Positions 26,543 to 35,725 of a stretch of DNA of 64,000 bases are shown in pieces. The notes under the pieces are model-generated. The model searched no databases, had not been told where the DNA came from, and saw only the letters and a list, made by a program, of their open reading frames with translations. Each line of letters begins with the position of its first letter. Positions within the stretch are counted from its first letter, which is position 1. Source of the DNA: Collinsella sp. (GTDB lineage: Bacteria > Actinomycetota > Coriobacteriia > Coriobacteriales > Coriobacteriaceae); the NCBI GenBank assembly GCA_031296755.1, contig JAUMMZ010000026.1, forward strand, positions 1 to 64,000. Reading direction: 5' to 3'. Both the position numbers and the translations under genes were made by a program.

Positions 26543-27706
26543 TTATTTCTCCGTAGCATCAAAACCGTGCAAAGCTCCGCAAACCAAAGCAATGCCAAAA
26601 GCGAATTGGAAGGAAAGGTTGATCTCCACAGATGAACCGAGAACCATGCAAAGCAAAAAGGCGTAAATGCCAAAAAGGTTTTTGTTCTGAACCGGTTTTC
26701 CGAGAAGAGACGTAAATAAACCTGCGAAATAGACCGTAGTGCCCAAGATTCCACACTGGGTTATAAGGTGAAACAATCCGTTTTGCGCGTTACCGTAGCC
26801 AAAAGTGATTCGGTAAATATCGGTAAGGTATCCCCACCCGAAAATAGGCTTCATTGCAACCAGATCAAAAGTGACGGCGTATAGCTGCTCACGTCCAGTC
26901 ATATTTGGATTCTTATGCAAAACATTGACTACAAAATTCTGAAACTCAGGCATTTGGAATAGATTTGCTTGTCCCCAAATGAGAATGTTCAAAACAACAA
27001 CAGAGGCTGCTAGAAACAAAGGGTTCGCGATAACGAATCGAGTTTTAGCGGGAACAAACGTCAAAGCAAGCATAGCGACCATCATCATGGCACCTGTGCT
27101 TGAGCCAGAAAAATACGACATAAAGGCGCCTATGATCACGATAATGCGATTTAAAGTAATCTTATCTCTGTTGCAAACGAGCATAAGACCAGAAAGCAGA
27201 CAATGCGCGTAGGATACTATGAACTTATTTCCGATTAGGTACACCGTACTGGAATCAGAGCGATTGTAGGGCAAAACAACCATCATTAAATCGTTGAGTA
27301 AGATCGCAACAATAAAGATGACGAGCACGCGTTTCAGAACAATCTCGGTGGAAAGGCGACAGCACGCATCAACATAGACAAGAATGACGGCAACGATTCC
27401 CATTCCAAACATGAATCCGGAAAAGGACCAAGTCGGACTATGGGTATTAATCCAGGTCGAGTACGCCATAAGCGCAGAGAATGCGCTAAGGAGCATCATG
27501 ACAATTGGAATGCTCTTACAACAAAGAATGTTCTTTAAGACAAGATACGCAATTAAGCCATAGCGAACCAACGAGTACGCTCCGCCGCCACTGCCATCCG
27601 TCGGAGCGAAAAAGAGTAAGGTCGCTAACACGATGTCTATATCCTTGATGGTGACATCAGCAAGAGTTTTTCGCTTAATGGAAACGGTTGCAGCATCATT
27701 ACACAT
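26543..27706 (-). CDS. wzy: O-antigen/capsule polymerase (Wzy-like)
   Basis: 387 residues with about ten hydrophobic segments. A large external loop carries NMTGREQLYAVTFDL and KPIFGWGY, then NGLFHLITQCGILGTTVYF; the G-R-x-x-L/W and G-x-G patterns mark Wzy/O-antigen ligase proteins. It would polymerise undecaprenyl-linked repeats. It overlaps the upstream glycosyltransferase by 8 nt. Sequence conservation in Wzy is low, so the call rests on topology, these motifs and operon position. Confidence 0.85.
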   Translation of the reverse strand: MCNDAATVSIKRKTLADVTIKDIDIVLATLLFFAPTDGSGGGAYSLVRYGLIAYLVLKNILCCKSIPIVMMLLSAFSALMAYSTWINTHSPTWSFSGFMFGMGIVAVILVYVDACCRLSTEIVLKRVLVIFIVAILLNDLMMVVLPYNRSDSSTVYLIGNKFIVSYAHCLLSGLMLVCNRDKITLNRIIVIIGAFMSYFSGSSTGAMMMVAMLALTFVPAKTRFVIANPLFLAASVVVLNILIWGQANLFQMPEFQNFVVNVLHKNPNMTGREQLYAVTFDLVAMKPIFGWGYLTDIYRITFGYGNAQNGLFHLITQCGILGTTVYFAGLFTSLLGKPVQNKNLFGIYAFLLCMVLGSSVEINLSFQFAFGIALVCGALHGFDATEK

Positions 27707-28700
27707 AGCGCTTTACCCCGTTTCTAACCTGACGGGCTAGCCAGAATAGGCGGTAAAGATGCATACGAGTGGCAAAGACGCGCGCAATTTCAACTTTTTT
27801 GTGTCCACCAAGCGTAACGTAGCTTTGGAAACAATGACGGAATAGGCCCCAATAAGCGCTGTAATCCTCGCCCCATTCTTTTCTCGCTCCCGGGGAGCAA
27901 ATCATGCACTCAATCATTCCTGCCATTTGTGCGCAGCAATAGGAGTTGATGTCCATAGAAAAATCAGGCTTGTTTTTCTCTACCCAAGCTGTCATCTCCC
28001 GACAGTTATGCATAACATCAAATTTTTTATGGCTGTAGGTTGACTTGCTGATACTTCCGGTACGAAAAACGTAGTGGTACAGACATTTCCCCACATGAAC
28101 GACATCGCTACAGCGATCGAGCAGTTGCAAAATAATGGCTGCGTCCTCGCTTATGCGTCCATAGGGATAGCGGATTTCGTCAAACAGCTCACGACGATAA
28201 AGTTTATCCCACGCAGATACATCAATAATGTTACCGAGTAAAGTCTCCTTCATAGCGTCTGCGGAATTAAACCTCATCACTTCGGGTGTTGTGTATTCAT
28301 TTTTAACAGTGTCTCCCATATGCACATATCTACCACATGTGACCATAGACACTTCATCATCGACCATTCCGGCCAAAAGTGTTTCGTACATATCGGGCTC
28401 GATATAATCGTCGCTATCAACAAAACCAAGGTATTTACCCTCGGCAACATCGATACCGGCATTTCTGGCAGAGGACAATCCGCCGTTCTGCTTATGTATA
28501 ACGCAGATGCGGGAATCACGGTCTGCCCAGGCGTCACAAAGCTCACCACTCAAGTCAGTCGATCCATCATCAACAAGAATAATTTGTAGATCACTGATCG
28601 TTTGACCCACAAGGCTCTCAACGCACCTATTTAATTCCTCCTCGACGTTATAGACGGGAACAACAATTGTTACAACGGGTCTATTATTGTTCATATTCAT
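27699..28700 (-). CDS. Family 2 glycosyltransferase
   Basis: 333 residues. VTIVVPVYNVEEELNRCVES, ILVDDGSTDLSGELCD (nucleotide-sugar D-D), SSARNAGIDVAEGKYLGFVD and DSDDYIEPD (D-x-D type) are GT2/GT-A hallmarks in the usual order. The C-terminal half is the acceptor part. An ATG two codons inside the first is equally possible. It adds one sugar of the repeat; donor and acceptor cannot be read. Confidence 0.9.
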   Translation of the reverse strand: MNMNNNRPVVTIVVPVYNVEEELNRCVESLVGQTISDLQIILVDDGSTDLSGELCDAWADRDSRICVIHKQNGGLSSARNAGIDVAEGKYLGFVDSDDYIEPDMYETLLAGMVDDEVSMVTCGRYVHMGDTVKNEYTTPEVMRFNSADAMKETLLGNIIDVSAWDKLYRRELFDEIRYPYGRISEDAAIILQLLDRCSDVVHVGKCLYHYVFRTGSISKSTYSHKKFDVMHNCREMTAWVEKNKPDFSMDINSYCCAQMAGMIECMICSPGARKEWGEDYSAYWGLFRHCFQSYVTLGGHKKVEIARVFATRMHLYRLFWLARQVRNGVKRYV

Positions 28701-28702
28701 GG

Positions 28703-29413
28703 TTACTCTACTTCGGCCTTGTCGCAGCAGGCAAGGAACTGCTCAAAGCTATTAAATTGTCTCGGTGTTGCTAAAATCGCTTCGCTTTTGTCGTAAGTTC
28801 CCATGAGACTCATTTGAAAAACATAGCTGTCGTTAAGTCGATCAGGGGTGGCCCACAAAAAGAAATACTCCTTCATTTCCTCTGCATGAGGATCGCGCTT
28901 GAAACGACGACGAAAACGGGCTACGTAGTCTTTCGCCTCGTCCAGTTGGGCTGACGCACGCTTCTCACGGTAGCGCTCTAATGAGCAAACCTTCTTTGCG
29001 GGAACGCCTGCATAAACAGAATCGTGCTCTAGCCTCCCGCTGACGACGGAGTGCGCTCCGACGATCACGTTGTCCTCGATGGTCGTGCCGCACAAGATTG
29101 TGGCACCCCATCCAATGAATACATTGTTCCCAATGGTCACATGTTTTTGGTTTCCGAAAACCTCCCCCGTTTTTCCCTTAATTACCCCCCAAGAATAATC
29201 ATGCGTCAGGATTGTAGATGGACCCGTAATCTTTACATGGTCACCGATGGTGATTAGATGTGGATTTTGAATATCAACCGTCATTTCTTTGGGGCAATAA
29301 AAAGTCACATCGTCCCCAATGGCAACGCCTAATTTTCTCAAACGGCTAATCAGTAAATCGTTATTGAGAAAAATAGAATTATATAAAGTCTTTAGTCCAT
29401 CAATTAAAGCCAT
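28703..29413 (-). CDS. Hexapeptide-repeat acyltransferase
   Basis: 236 residues with GGAGG seven bases before the ATG. Left-handed beta-helix repeats run through ITIGDHVKITG, HVTIGNNVFIGWGATILCG and VIVGAHSVVSG, closing with YAGVPAKKV, a standard end of this family. The catalytic His candidate is in ILTHDYSWG. A C-terminal helical extension of about 80 residues (RFRRRFKRDPHAEEM) is longer than in plain acetyltransferases. It probably O-acetylates the glycan. Confidence 0.9.
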   Translation of the reverse strand: MALIDGLKTLYNSIFLNNDLLISRLRKLGVAIGDDVTFYCPKEMTVDIQNPHLITIGDHVKITGPSTILTHDYSWGVIKGKTGEVFGNQKHVTIGNNVFIGWGATILCGTTIEDNVIVGAHSVVSGRLEHDSVYAGVPAKKVCSLERYREKRASAQLDEAKDYVARFRRRFKRDPHAEEMKEYFFLWATPDRLNDSYVFQMSLMGTYDKSEAILATPRQFNSFEQFLACCDKAEVE

Positions 29414-29428
29414 GTTCGAGCCTCCAAT

Positions 29429-30466
29429 CTAGAAAACCCCAGACGAAGCGGCCATATAGAGAATACTCGCGGCACGCCGCCTCAGCAGTTCCACAAAGAC
29501 TCTCTGTGTAAAGCCGAGTCTCTCGCATGGATAGTCGCTTATCACCTTTGACAGGCGACTATCACTCGCCATTCTTCGTATAGCATCGCAGGCATCACGT
29601 CGGCTCTTGCCGCTAACGCGAGTCACTTCCTGCGAGATGCACATCTTCATATTGATGAACAGGGTCTTTTTTAACCTCATAATGCATTCCGCTTCTGAAG
29701 GCGAGTCCGCCACAAGTCGAAGGGCGTAGTCGTAGAAGAACAGGCTAGCGTCGAAGCGATCCGGTCTATAAGAAGTGCTGAGTGACGAGAGATTCGTGCG
29801 GTACGAATATCCCACGCAACTCGTCGTCACCACCTTGCTGCTAGTTTGGAGGTACTTGTATTTAAAGACAAAGTCCTCGCTGATCACCTCACGCTCCGAG
29901 GGAAAGCGCAGGGCATGTTCGTCTATGTTCATCTTTGCGAATATAGACGAACATGCCGACATTGGAATCGAGTCGGACGCCTCGGGCGCGCTGCCGCACA
30001 CGCGGGGGACGAGCCTCTTCGCAAGTATTTCGCCCTCCCACACGGCATCCTCGAGCTTGAACTCGAACTGAGGGTTTCCCTCTCCGTCGCGTTTGGTGAA
30101 CCCACCCAGAACACAATCCGCCCCTGTGTCCTCGATGGCGCGGACGAACGTCTCGACCATGCCGGACTCGAGCCAGTCGTCGGAATCAACGAACATAACA
30201 TGTGTGGTCTCTGGAAGCAGATTATCGAGTCCCGTGTTGCGCGCGAAACCAAGCCCTGCGTTCTCCTTATGCACTGTCCGCACGCGATCGTTCTCAAAGG
30301 AGAGTCGATCACACAGCTCGCCCGACCCGTCGGTCGACCCGTCGTCGATGAGCAGCACCTCGAACACCGAATACGACTGTTCCAGAATGGAGCGGACGCA
30401 CCGTTCAAGATAGCGTCTAACGTTGTAAACGGGCACGATAAGGGTTATTTTCAGCTTTTGATCCAC
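29429..30466 (-). CDS. Family 2 glycosyltransferase
   Basis: 345 residues starting at a GTG that follows AGGAAG. ITLIVPVYNVRRYLERCVRS, LLIDDGSTDGSGELCD, GLGFARNTGLDN and MFVDSDDW are complete GT2 motifs. The C-terminal half contains SYRTNLSSLSTSYRP. It resembles the other GT2 of the operon closely in its N-terminal half and could have arisen by duplication. Specificity unknown. Confidence 0.9.
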   Translation of the reverse strand: MDQKLKITLIVPVYNVRRYLERCVRSILEQSYSVFEVLLIDDGSTDGSGELCDRLSFENDRVRTVHKENAGLGFARNTGLDNLLPETTHVMFVDSDDWLESGMVETFVRAIEDTGADCVLGGFTKRDGEGNPQFEFKLEDAVWEGEILAKRLVPRVCGSAPEASDSIPMSACSSIFAKMNIDEHALRFPSEREVISEDFVFKYKYLQTSSKVVTTSCVGYSYRTNLSSLSTSYRPDRFDASLFFYDYALRLVADSPSEAECIMRLKKTLFINMKMCISQEVTRVSGKSRRDACDAIRRMASDSRLSKVISDYPCERLGFTQRVFVELLRRRAASILYMAASSGVF

Positions 30467-30481
30467 GTTTAAGAAGACTTC

Positions 30482-31036
30482 CTAGTCGTATCTCTTTATC
30501 AATCGAGCGGGCGCACCAGCGTACAGCGCACCCGACTCGTTAAGGTCGCACGTGACAACAGAGTTCGCCGAGACGAGAGAGCGGCACGCAATCGAGCAAC
30601 CGCGCGTAACGACCGCATTAGCGCAAAGCCAACAATGCTGACCAATCGAAACCGGCGCGTGGATTAACTTTGAGCTAACCCCCCTACTGTCGAATTCGTG
30701 GTCGTGGTCGTAAATCTGGACATTGGGACCGAAGAGCGTGTCTGCACCGATGTGGGCGGATTCGACTACCGTCACTCGACAGCCCTCGTTCATGTAGACG
30801 CCGTCTTCCAGCACTAAAGTTGCGCCTTTATTGACCTGTACGAAGCACTCGGGGCTCAAATAAACGCCCGCACCGATGCTGAGGGATGCGCCCTCGCCCA
30901 ATATCAACCGTGCGCCCTTGCCCAGGTACAATGGTTTGCCTGAGGCAATCTTGAGCCGATTTCCGGTCACAACTCGCACCTTGGCAACCCGCAGGGCGGA
31001 AGCGCCCCATTTAAGCGCCTTAGCAATCTTGTTCAT
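30482..31036 (-). CDS. Hexapeptide-repeat acyltransferase (serine O-acetyltransferase/WcaF-like)
   Basis: 184 residues from the ATG within the licD 3' end (17-nt overlap), preceded by GGAAG. Repeats such as LYLGKGARLILGEGASLSIG, VYLSPECFV, TLVLEDGVYM, VSIGQHCWLCANAVV and ALYAGAPARLI form the beta-helix; HDHEF carries the likely catalytic His. Typical size for a sugar O-acetyltransferase. It would modify a sugar of the repeat unit. Confidence 0.88.
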   Translation of the reverse strand: MNKIAKALKWGASALRVAKVRVVTGNRLKIASGKPLYLGKGARLILGEGASLSIGAGVYLSPECFVQVNKGATLVLEDGVYMNEGCRVTVVESAHIGADTLFGPNVQIYDHDHEFDSRGVSSKLIHAPVSIGQHCWLCANAVVTRGCSIACRSLVSANSVVTCDLNESGALYAGAPARLIKRYD

Positions 31037-31895
31037 CGGTGCTTCCGCTACTCGTAGGGTCGAAGTTGCTGGAAGCACCGACGCGCCAGGCCTTCAACTC
31101 ATGCGCAATACGTTTGTCGGCAGGCGGAAGTGACATATAGTCCCCGTACATTATCGAGAGATAGCGATCCGCATCCTCAAAGCCAAAGAACCGTTCGTTT
31201 TCGAATTCGTATTCAACCAAGTTGCTAAACAGGCTTGCGGGGAAAACCTCCAGCGACTGGCTGACTGCCCAAGCCAGATTGGCAGCAGTGCCGATAGTCG
31301 AAAAGCAACCGTTATCCGTCATCGTTCTTAGCTTACCGAGAGCCCACTGTTGCAGAGGGGTGTGCCTGGCAAACGCGCCGAAGACGGTTTTGAAGCAGCC
31401 AGCAACTCCTGGCTGTCCCGAGCTCCATCTTGATGCTTGGAACAGGTACTTATATCGAACTGCTGCATCCCAGGCCTTGCTGGCTTCGGCTTCACTTTCG
31501 AAAGAAACAATCGGAAAGATATCGATCCACACATATTCGCGGATTCCCTCTGCAATGAATGCAGACTTTACCTCAATGCTGGTATCCACCAGTTTTTCAA
31601 AAGGAATTGCAGCTGAACCTTTAAGGTTCAGCTGACTGGCAAGCCCAACATGGGATTGCTCCGCTCCAGCACGGGAGGCGAAGCCAGCCAGAAACTTCCT
31701 GTAGTCCTCAACGGGCATGACGACATCGATATCATCATCCCAGGGTATGAACCCCTTGTGCCTAACCGCACCGAGAAGAGTGCCGGAACCCATTGAATAT
31801 CGCAGATTATTCTCTCGACAATAGCAATCGAAAATGCGAAGGAGGCGCAGCTCGGCAGCTTTCACCTCTTGCATGGATAAATACTCGGTCGTCAT
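31020..31895 (-). CDS. LicD-family phosphotransferase
   Basis: 291 residues with GGAG six bases before the ATG. LLRIFDCYCRENNLRYSMGS, GTLLGAVRHKGFIPWDDDID is the LicD nucleotidyltransferase-fold core (G-[S/T]-L-L-G-A-x-R and W-D-D-D-I-D). LicD enzymes transfer phosphocholine or a related alcohol phosphate from a CDP donor to surface glycans. No choline kinase or transporter (licA/licB/licC) is present in the window, whereas a cytidylyltransferase fusion sits at the end of the same operon. A donor other than CDP-choline is therefore likely by inference. Confidence 0.9.
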   Translation of the reverse strand: MTTEYLSMQEVKAAELRLLRIFDCYCRENNLRYSMGSGTLLGAVRHKGFIPWDDDIDVVMPVEDYRKFLAGFASRAGAEQSHVGLASQLNLKGSAAIPFEKLVDTSIEVKSAFIAEGIREYVWIDIFPIVSFESEAEASKAWDAAVRYKYLFQASRWSSGQPGVAGCFKTVFGAFARHTPLQQWALGKLRTMTDNGCFSTIGTAANLAWAVSQSLEVFPASLFSNLVEYEFENERFFGFEDADRYLSIMYGDYMSLPPADKRIAHELKAWRVGASSNFDPTSSGSTDEQDC

Positions 31896-31896
31896 A

Positions 31897-33006
31897 TTAC
31901 GCTCCTTTAGTCATATTCCTATAGCGATCAGAGAGCTGCTCGTAGAGCGACCTCGTGGTGTAACCCGCTTTATCAAGAAACGGAACATAGTCCGCCTCGG
32001 CAGTGAGTTCCCTTTTGCCGGCGCAGGTTACCAGCAAATCAGCCCACTCCCTGTCGGAAAGCGAAAGTGCTGCGCGCTTGAGAAGGCCCGTCAGATCGGC
32101 CTCCTGGGTAACCGCGTCAGAGCTGAGGATGGGCAGTCCATTTGCCTGGGCCTCAATGAAGGCAATCGGTAGCCCCTCGTGGAAAGAGGGGGCAAGCAGC
32201 GCATCCATGGCGCTGTAGTACCTCCAGATATCGTCAACGGTACCGATGAAAACCGCCGATTCGCCCAGCCCCAATTTAGCCGCCTTCTCCTTCGCAAGGG
32301 GAAGTTCCTCGGCTTGGCCGAAGAGCAGAAGGCGGGAATCGGCCTCACTGGAGCGCAGCTGATTGAAGATATCGAGGGCGCGCAGGGTGTTTTTCGCAGG
32401 AATGCCTGCCCCGACAAACCCTATGACGGTGGCATTGCCCGGGATCCCAAGCCGATGTCTAACGGCAGCCCGGTCAGAGGACGAGAATCGGAATTTATCG
32501 GAATCGACCCCGTTGTGCACCAAGGCATAGCCAGCGCCCTGAAAGAGATATTCACCTGCGACCTCGCTGCATGCCCAGCGCTCACTCGCCGACGGGAGAA
32601 ACCTCTCTATCATGGCCACGTTGACCATATTCTTCAGACGCGAGGTGCTGCCAAGCGCGCTGTTATGGCAGTGTACGATGCGCGAGGGAACTCCTGCCTT
32701 TTTGGCCTCAGAGGCGAAGACGAAGCCGAGCGCATTGTTCGTGTGAATCTGAACGATATCGAAACGGTGCTTCGATAGAAAAGCGCCAAGGCGCTTCGCC
32801 CCCAGAGTGCCAACCAGTAGCGGGCTGTAGCTATCGATTAAAGGACCGAAGAATCGCTCTCCGAACCTATCCCCTTCGACTCTTCCCACCGACAGCACAC
32901 TCTGCTCGATATCGGGAGCCGGGCAATCGAGCAGAGTGGAGACGAAGGTCCTCACCCCGCCCCTTCCGGGCCCTAGCTGTTGAATGATGTGCAGGACCCG
33001 AATCAT
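31897..33006 (-). CDS. Family 4 glycosyltransferase (GT-B)
   Basis: 369 residues. LHIIQQLGPGRGGVRTFV is the N-terminal GT4 glycine-rich loop; IGFVGAGIPAKNTLRAL starts the C-terminal domain; PSFHEGLPIAFIEAQANGLPIL is the E-x(7)-E nucleotide-sugar motif. Its ATG overlaps the wecB stop. It transfers a sugar with retention of configuration; specificity unknown. Confidence 0.9.
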   Translation of the reverse strand: MIRVLHIIQQLGPGRGGVRTFVSTLLDCPAPDIEQSVLSVGRVEGDRFGERFFGPLIDSYSPLLVGTLGAKRLGAFLSKHRFDIVQIHTNNALGFVFASEAKKAGVPSRIVHCHNSALGSTSRLKNMVNVAMIERFLPSASERWACSEVAGEYLFQGAGYALVHNGVDSDKFRFSSSDRAAVRHRLGIPGNATVIGFVGAGIPAKNTLRALDIFNQLRSSEADSRLLLFGQAEELPLAKEKAAKLGLGESAVFIGTVDDIWRYYSAMDALLAPSFHEGLPIAFIEAQANGLPILSSDAVTQEADLTGLLKRAALSLSDREWADLLVTCAGKRELTAEADYVPFLDKAGYTTRSLYEQLSDRYRNMTKGA

Positions 33007-34112
33007 CTCGACCGGCCTGCCAGCACGTCCGCAATCCGCTCGCTCGCATGCCCGTCTCCGTAGGGGTTGGAGGCGTGGCTCATGGCCTCGTACTCAGACT
33101 CGTCAGAGAGCAGGCGGCTGAACTCACGGTAGATGACGTCCTCCTCGGTGCCCACGAGTTTCAACGTGCCTGCCGCCACGCCCTCGGGACGTTCGGTGGT
33201 GTCGCGCATCACGAGCACAGGCTTGCCCAGACTAGGTGCCTCCTCCTGGATGCCGCCCGAGTCGGTCAGGATGAGGTGGCTGGCGGCCATGAAGTTGTGG
33301 AAGTCAAGAACCTCGAGTGGGTCGATGATGTGAAGTCGGTCGAAGCCGTCCAACTCCTCGTGCGCCGCCTTGCGGACGAGCGGGTTCATGTGGATGGGGT
33401 AGATCGCCTTGGTGTCGGGATGCTCCTCCATAACGCGGCGGATGGCGCGGAACATGCGGTGCATGGGCTCGCCAAGGTTCTCGCGGCGGTGGGCCGTGAT
33501 GAGGATGAGGCGGGAGCCCTCCGCCCACTCGAGCTCGGGATGGGAGTACCCCTCGCGCACGGTGGTGCGCAGGGCGTCGATGCCGGTGTTGCCGGTGACC
33601 CAGATCTTTGACTCCGGCTTGCCCTCGTCGAGCAGGTTCTGCTTGCTCGCCTCCGTGGGGGCGAAATAGTACTCGCTCACGATGTCGACGGCCTGGCGGT
33701 TGAACTCCTCGGGCCAGGGGCTGTAGATGTCGTGCGTGCGCAGGCCCGCCTCGACGTGGCCCACGGGGATCTGAAGGTAGAAGCATGCAAGCGCCGCGGC
33801 GAAGCTGGTCGTGGTATCGCCGTGCACAAGAACGACGTCGGGCCTATCGTCCTCGAGGACGGCCTTGAGCTTGAGCAGCACGTCGCACGTAACGTCGAAC
33901 AGCGTCTGGCCCGGCTTCATGATCGCCAAGTCGTGGTCGGGCGTCACGTCGAAGACGCGCAGCACCTGGTCGAGCATCTCGCGGTGCTGGCCGGTCACGG
34001 TCACGACGGTCTCGAACTCATCCGCGCGCGCCCTCAGCTCGTTGACGAGCGGGCACATCTTGATTGCCTCCGGGCGGGTGCCGAAGACGAGCATTACTTT
34101 CTTCTTAGTCAT
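33003..34112 (-). CDS. wecB: UDP-N-acetylglucosamine 2-epimerase (non-hydrolysing)
   Basis: 369 residues. VMLVFGTRPEAIKMCPLV, VTGQHREMLDQVL, VHGDTTTSFAAALA, HVEAGLRTHD, PWPEEFNRQ, ITAHRRENLG and LTDSGGIQEEAPSLGKPVL are the full signature of WecB/MnaA. It converts UDP-GlcNAc to UDP-ManNAc, the donor normally used by TagA-type transferases, and the tagA-type gene lies directly upstream with an 8-nt overlap. Cytoplasmic. Higher GC than the genes that follow, so this end of the operon looks more native. Confidence 0.95.
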   Translation of the reverse strand: MTKKKVMLVFGTRPEAIKMCPLVNELRARADEFETVVTVTGQHREMLDQVLRVFDVTPDHDLAIMKPGQTLFDVTCDVLLKLKAVLEDDRPDVVLVHGDTTTSFAAALACFYLQIPVGHVEAGLRTHDIYSPWPEEFNRQAVDIVSEYYFAPTEASKQNLLDEGKPESKIWVTGNTGIDALRTTVREGYSHPELEWAEGSRLILITAHRRENLGEPMHRMFRAIRRVMEEHPDTKAIYPIHMNPLVRKAAHEELDGFDRLHIIDPLEVLDFHNFMAASHLILTDSGGIQEEAPSLGKPVLVMRDTTERPEGVAAGTLKLVGTEEDVIYREFSRLLSDESEYEAMSHASNPYGDGHASERIADVLAGRSR

Positions 34113-34911
34113 TGGCCTTGCTCCTCTTTGACTCCTTGCGGAGAAGCATGTAGAAACGGGTGTTGCCGACCACGTAGCGCTTCACCAGACGCTTGGGCTC
34201 CTGCATCATGCGGAAGAGCCACTCCAGGTTCGCTCGCTGCATCCACATCGGGGCGCGCGGGATGTTGCCGGAGACCACGTCGAACGAACCCCCCACGCCC
34301 ACGAAAGCGCCCTTGGCGCCCAGCTCGCGGAAACGCTCGATCAGGCGTTCCTTCTTGGGCGAGGTGATGCCAACGAACACGATGTCGGGCTCGGCCTGCT
34401 CAACCTCGGCGACCACGGCATCGAACTCGTCTTCGCCGAAGTAGCCGTCACGGTAACCCGCAAGGACCATATTGGGATACCTCTCGGACAGTACCTCGGC
34501 GGTCTTTGCGACCACTTCGGCTTTGGCGCCTAGCAGGTAGACGCTGTGCCCCTCACGCTCGGCCAGCCCACACAGCTCCCACATGAGGTCGATGCCGGCC
34601 ACGCGCTCGGGCAAGTCCACGCCCAGCTTCTTGGCGGCCATGACCATGGAGGCGCCATCGGCGTTCACGATCTCGCAGCGGCGCACGCACGCATCCATCT
34701 CGGGATCGTCACGCATCTGCAGCAACTTGTCGGCGTTCACGCCGATCAGGTGGGCGAAGCGCCCCTCCTTGATGAGGGCATCGGTCGCCTCGACGGTCTG
34801 CCCCATCGTCCAGGGGTCGACGGGGGCGCCCAGGACTTCGACTCGCCCGGGAAGATCAACCGCTGAACCGGTGCCTTCGTAATTCCCTATAGTCTCTTTA
34901 GCAAGCGCCAT
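34105..34911 (-). CDS. tagA: WecG/TagA/CpsF-family glycosyltransferase
   Basis: 268 residues from the ATG; a TTG six codons upstream is possible. VNADKLLQM, IVNADGASMVMAAKKLG, ERVAGIDLMWEL, VYLLGAKAEV, DIVFVGITSPKKE and VGVGGSFDVVSGNIPRAP, MWMQRANLEWLFRM are the family motifs. It transfers ManNAc (or ManNAcA) onto a lipid-linked sugar. With WecB next to it, a GlcNAc-ManNAc-like linkage step is expected. Confidence 0.92.
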   Translation of the reverse strand: MALAKETIGNYEGTGSAVDLPGRVEVLGAPVDPWTMGQTVEATDALIKEGRFAHLIGVNADKLLQMRDDPEMDACVRRCEIVNADGASMVMAAKKLGVDLPERVAGIDLMWELCGLAEREGHSVYLLGAKAEVVAKTAEVLSERYPNMVLAGYRDGYFGEDEFDAVVAEVEQAEPDIVFVGITSPKKERLIERFRELGAKGAFVGVGGSFDVVSGNIPRAPMWMQRANLEWLFRMMQEPKRLVKRYVVGNTRFYMLLRKESKRSKAND

Positions 34912-35647
34912 TTCCGCTAACAACCTCAATCACTGTGAGTAGGATTATTTTGAAATCGAAGAAAACGCCCCGTTTGGCGATATATTCCAGGTCGCGACGG
35001 ACCATCCCGTCGAATCCAGTCGCGTTACGCTCAGTGACTTGCCACCAGCCGGTGATGCCAGGCTTCACGGCAAGACGCTGCAGGTCGTATTCCGTGTACT
35101 CCGACACCTCGTTCGGCAGCGGCGGGCGCGGGCCGACGACGGACATCTGGCCCAGAAACACGTTCAGGAACTGTGGGAACTCGTCAATGGAGTGCTTGCG
35201 GATGAACTTGCCGATCCTGGTAACGCGCGGGTCCTCCTTCATCTTGAACATGGCACCGGCGATCTCGTTCTGCTCCTTGAGATCTGCCAGGCGCTCGTCG
35301 GCGTCCTTGTACATGGAGCGGAACTTCCACATGCGGAAGGTGGACAGGCTGCCATCGCGGTGGGTCTGGCCCACGCGGATCTGGCTGTAGAAGGGGTTGC
35401 CCTCGCTCTCAAGGCGGATGGCCGCGGCAAGCACAAGGCTGGGAACGGCGATGACGGCCAGCACGCAGCCGCTGAACACGACGTCAAAGGCGCGCTTAAC
35501 GGCGCGGTAGACCAAGCGCGAACGATCCCAGTCCATGATGGACTGCATGGCCTTGTAGCGGCCGGCGCCCTCGCGTCGGTCCATGGCCTGAGCAATGAGC
35601 GCTGCCCCCGCAGGCGCATCCGTTGCAAATTGAGTTTTATCCGACAT
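34898..35647 (-). CDS. Undecaprenyl-phosphate sugar-1-phosphate transferase (priming enzyme, WbaP/RfbP type)
   Basis: 249 residues. One membrane span near residues 57-80 (VVFSGCVLAVIAVPSLVLAA) is followed by the bacterial sugar transferase domain: FRMWKFRSMYKDADERL, KFIRKHSIDEFPQFLNV, GQMSVVGPRPPLPNE, RLAVKPGITGWWQV. It loads the first sugar phosphate on undecaprenyl phosphate at the inner face of the membrane. GGAAG precedes the ATG; a TTG four codons earlier is unlikely. First structural gene after loaP. Confidence 0.93.
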   Translation of the reverse strand: MSDKTQFATDAPAGAALIAQAMDRREGAGRYKAMQSIMDWDRSRLVYRAVKRAFDVVFSGCVLAVIAVPSLVLAAAIRLESEGNPFYSQIRVGQTHRDGSLSTFRMWKFRSMYKDADERLADLKEQNEIAGAMFKMKEDPRVTRIGKFIRKHSIDEFPQFLNVFLGQMSVVGPRPPLPNEVSEYTEYDLQRLAVKPGITGWWQVTERNATGFDGMVRRDLEYIAKRGVFFDFKIILLTVIEVVSGNGAC

Positions 35648-35699
35648 GTTTTCTTCCAAGACTTCGTCCCCGGGTCGGGAATCCTCTCTGTTCTGTGTA

Positions 35700-35725
35700 G
35701 CGATCGCCTACAACTAGGCGATCGC
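35700..35725 (-). promoter_or_regulatory. Perfect 11-bp hairpin at the end of loaP
   Basis: GCGATCGCCTA and its exact complement flank a 4-nt loop. On the minus strand the stem includes the last codons and stop of loaP and has no T run after it, so it is not a normal terminator for the operon. On the plus strand it is followed by CTTTTT. A position between the antiterminator gene and its likely target operon suits an RNA recognition element. Confidence 0.55.
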
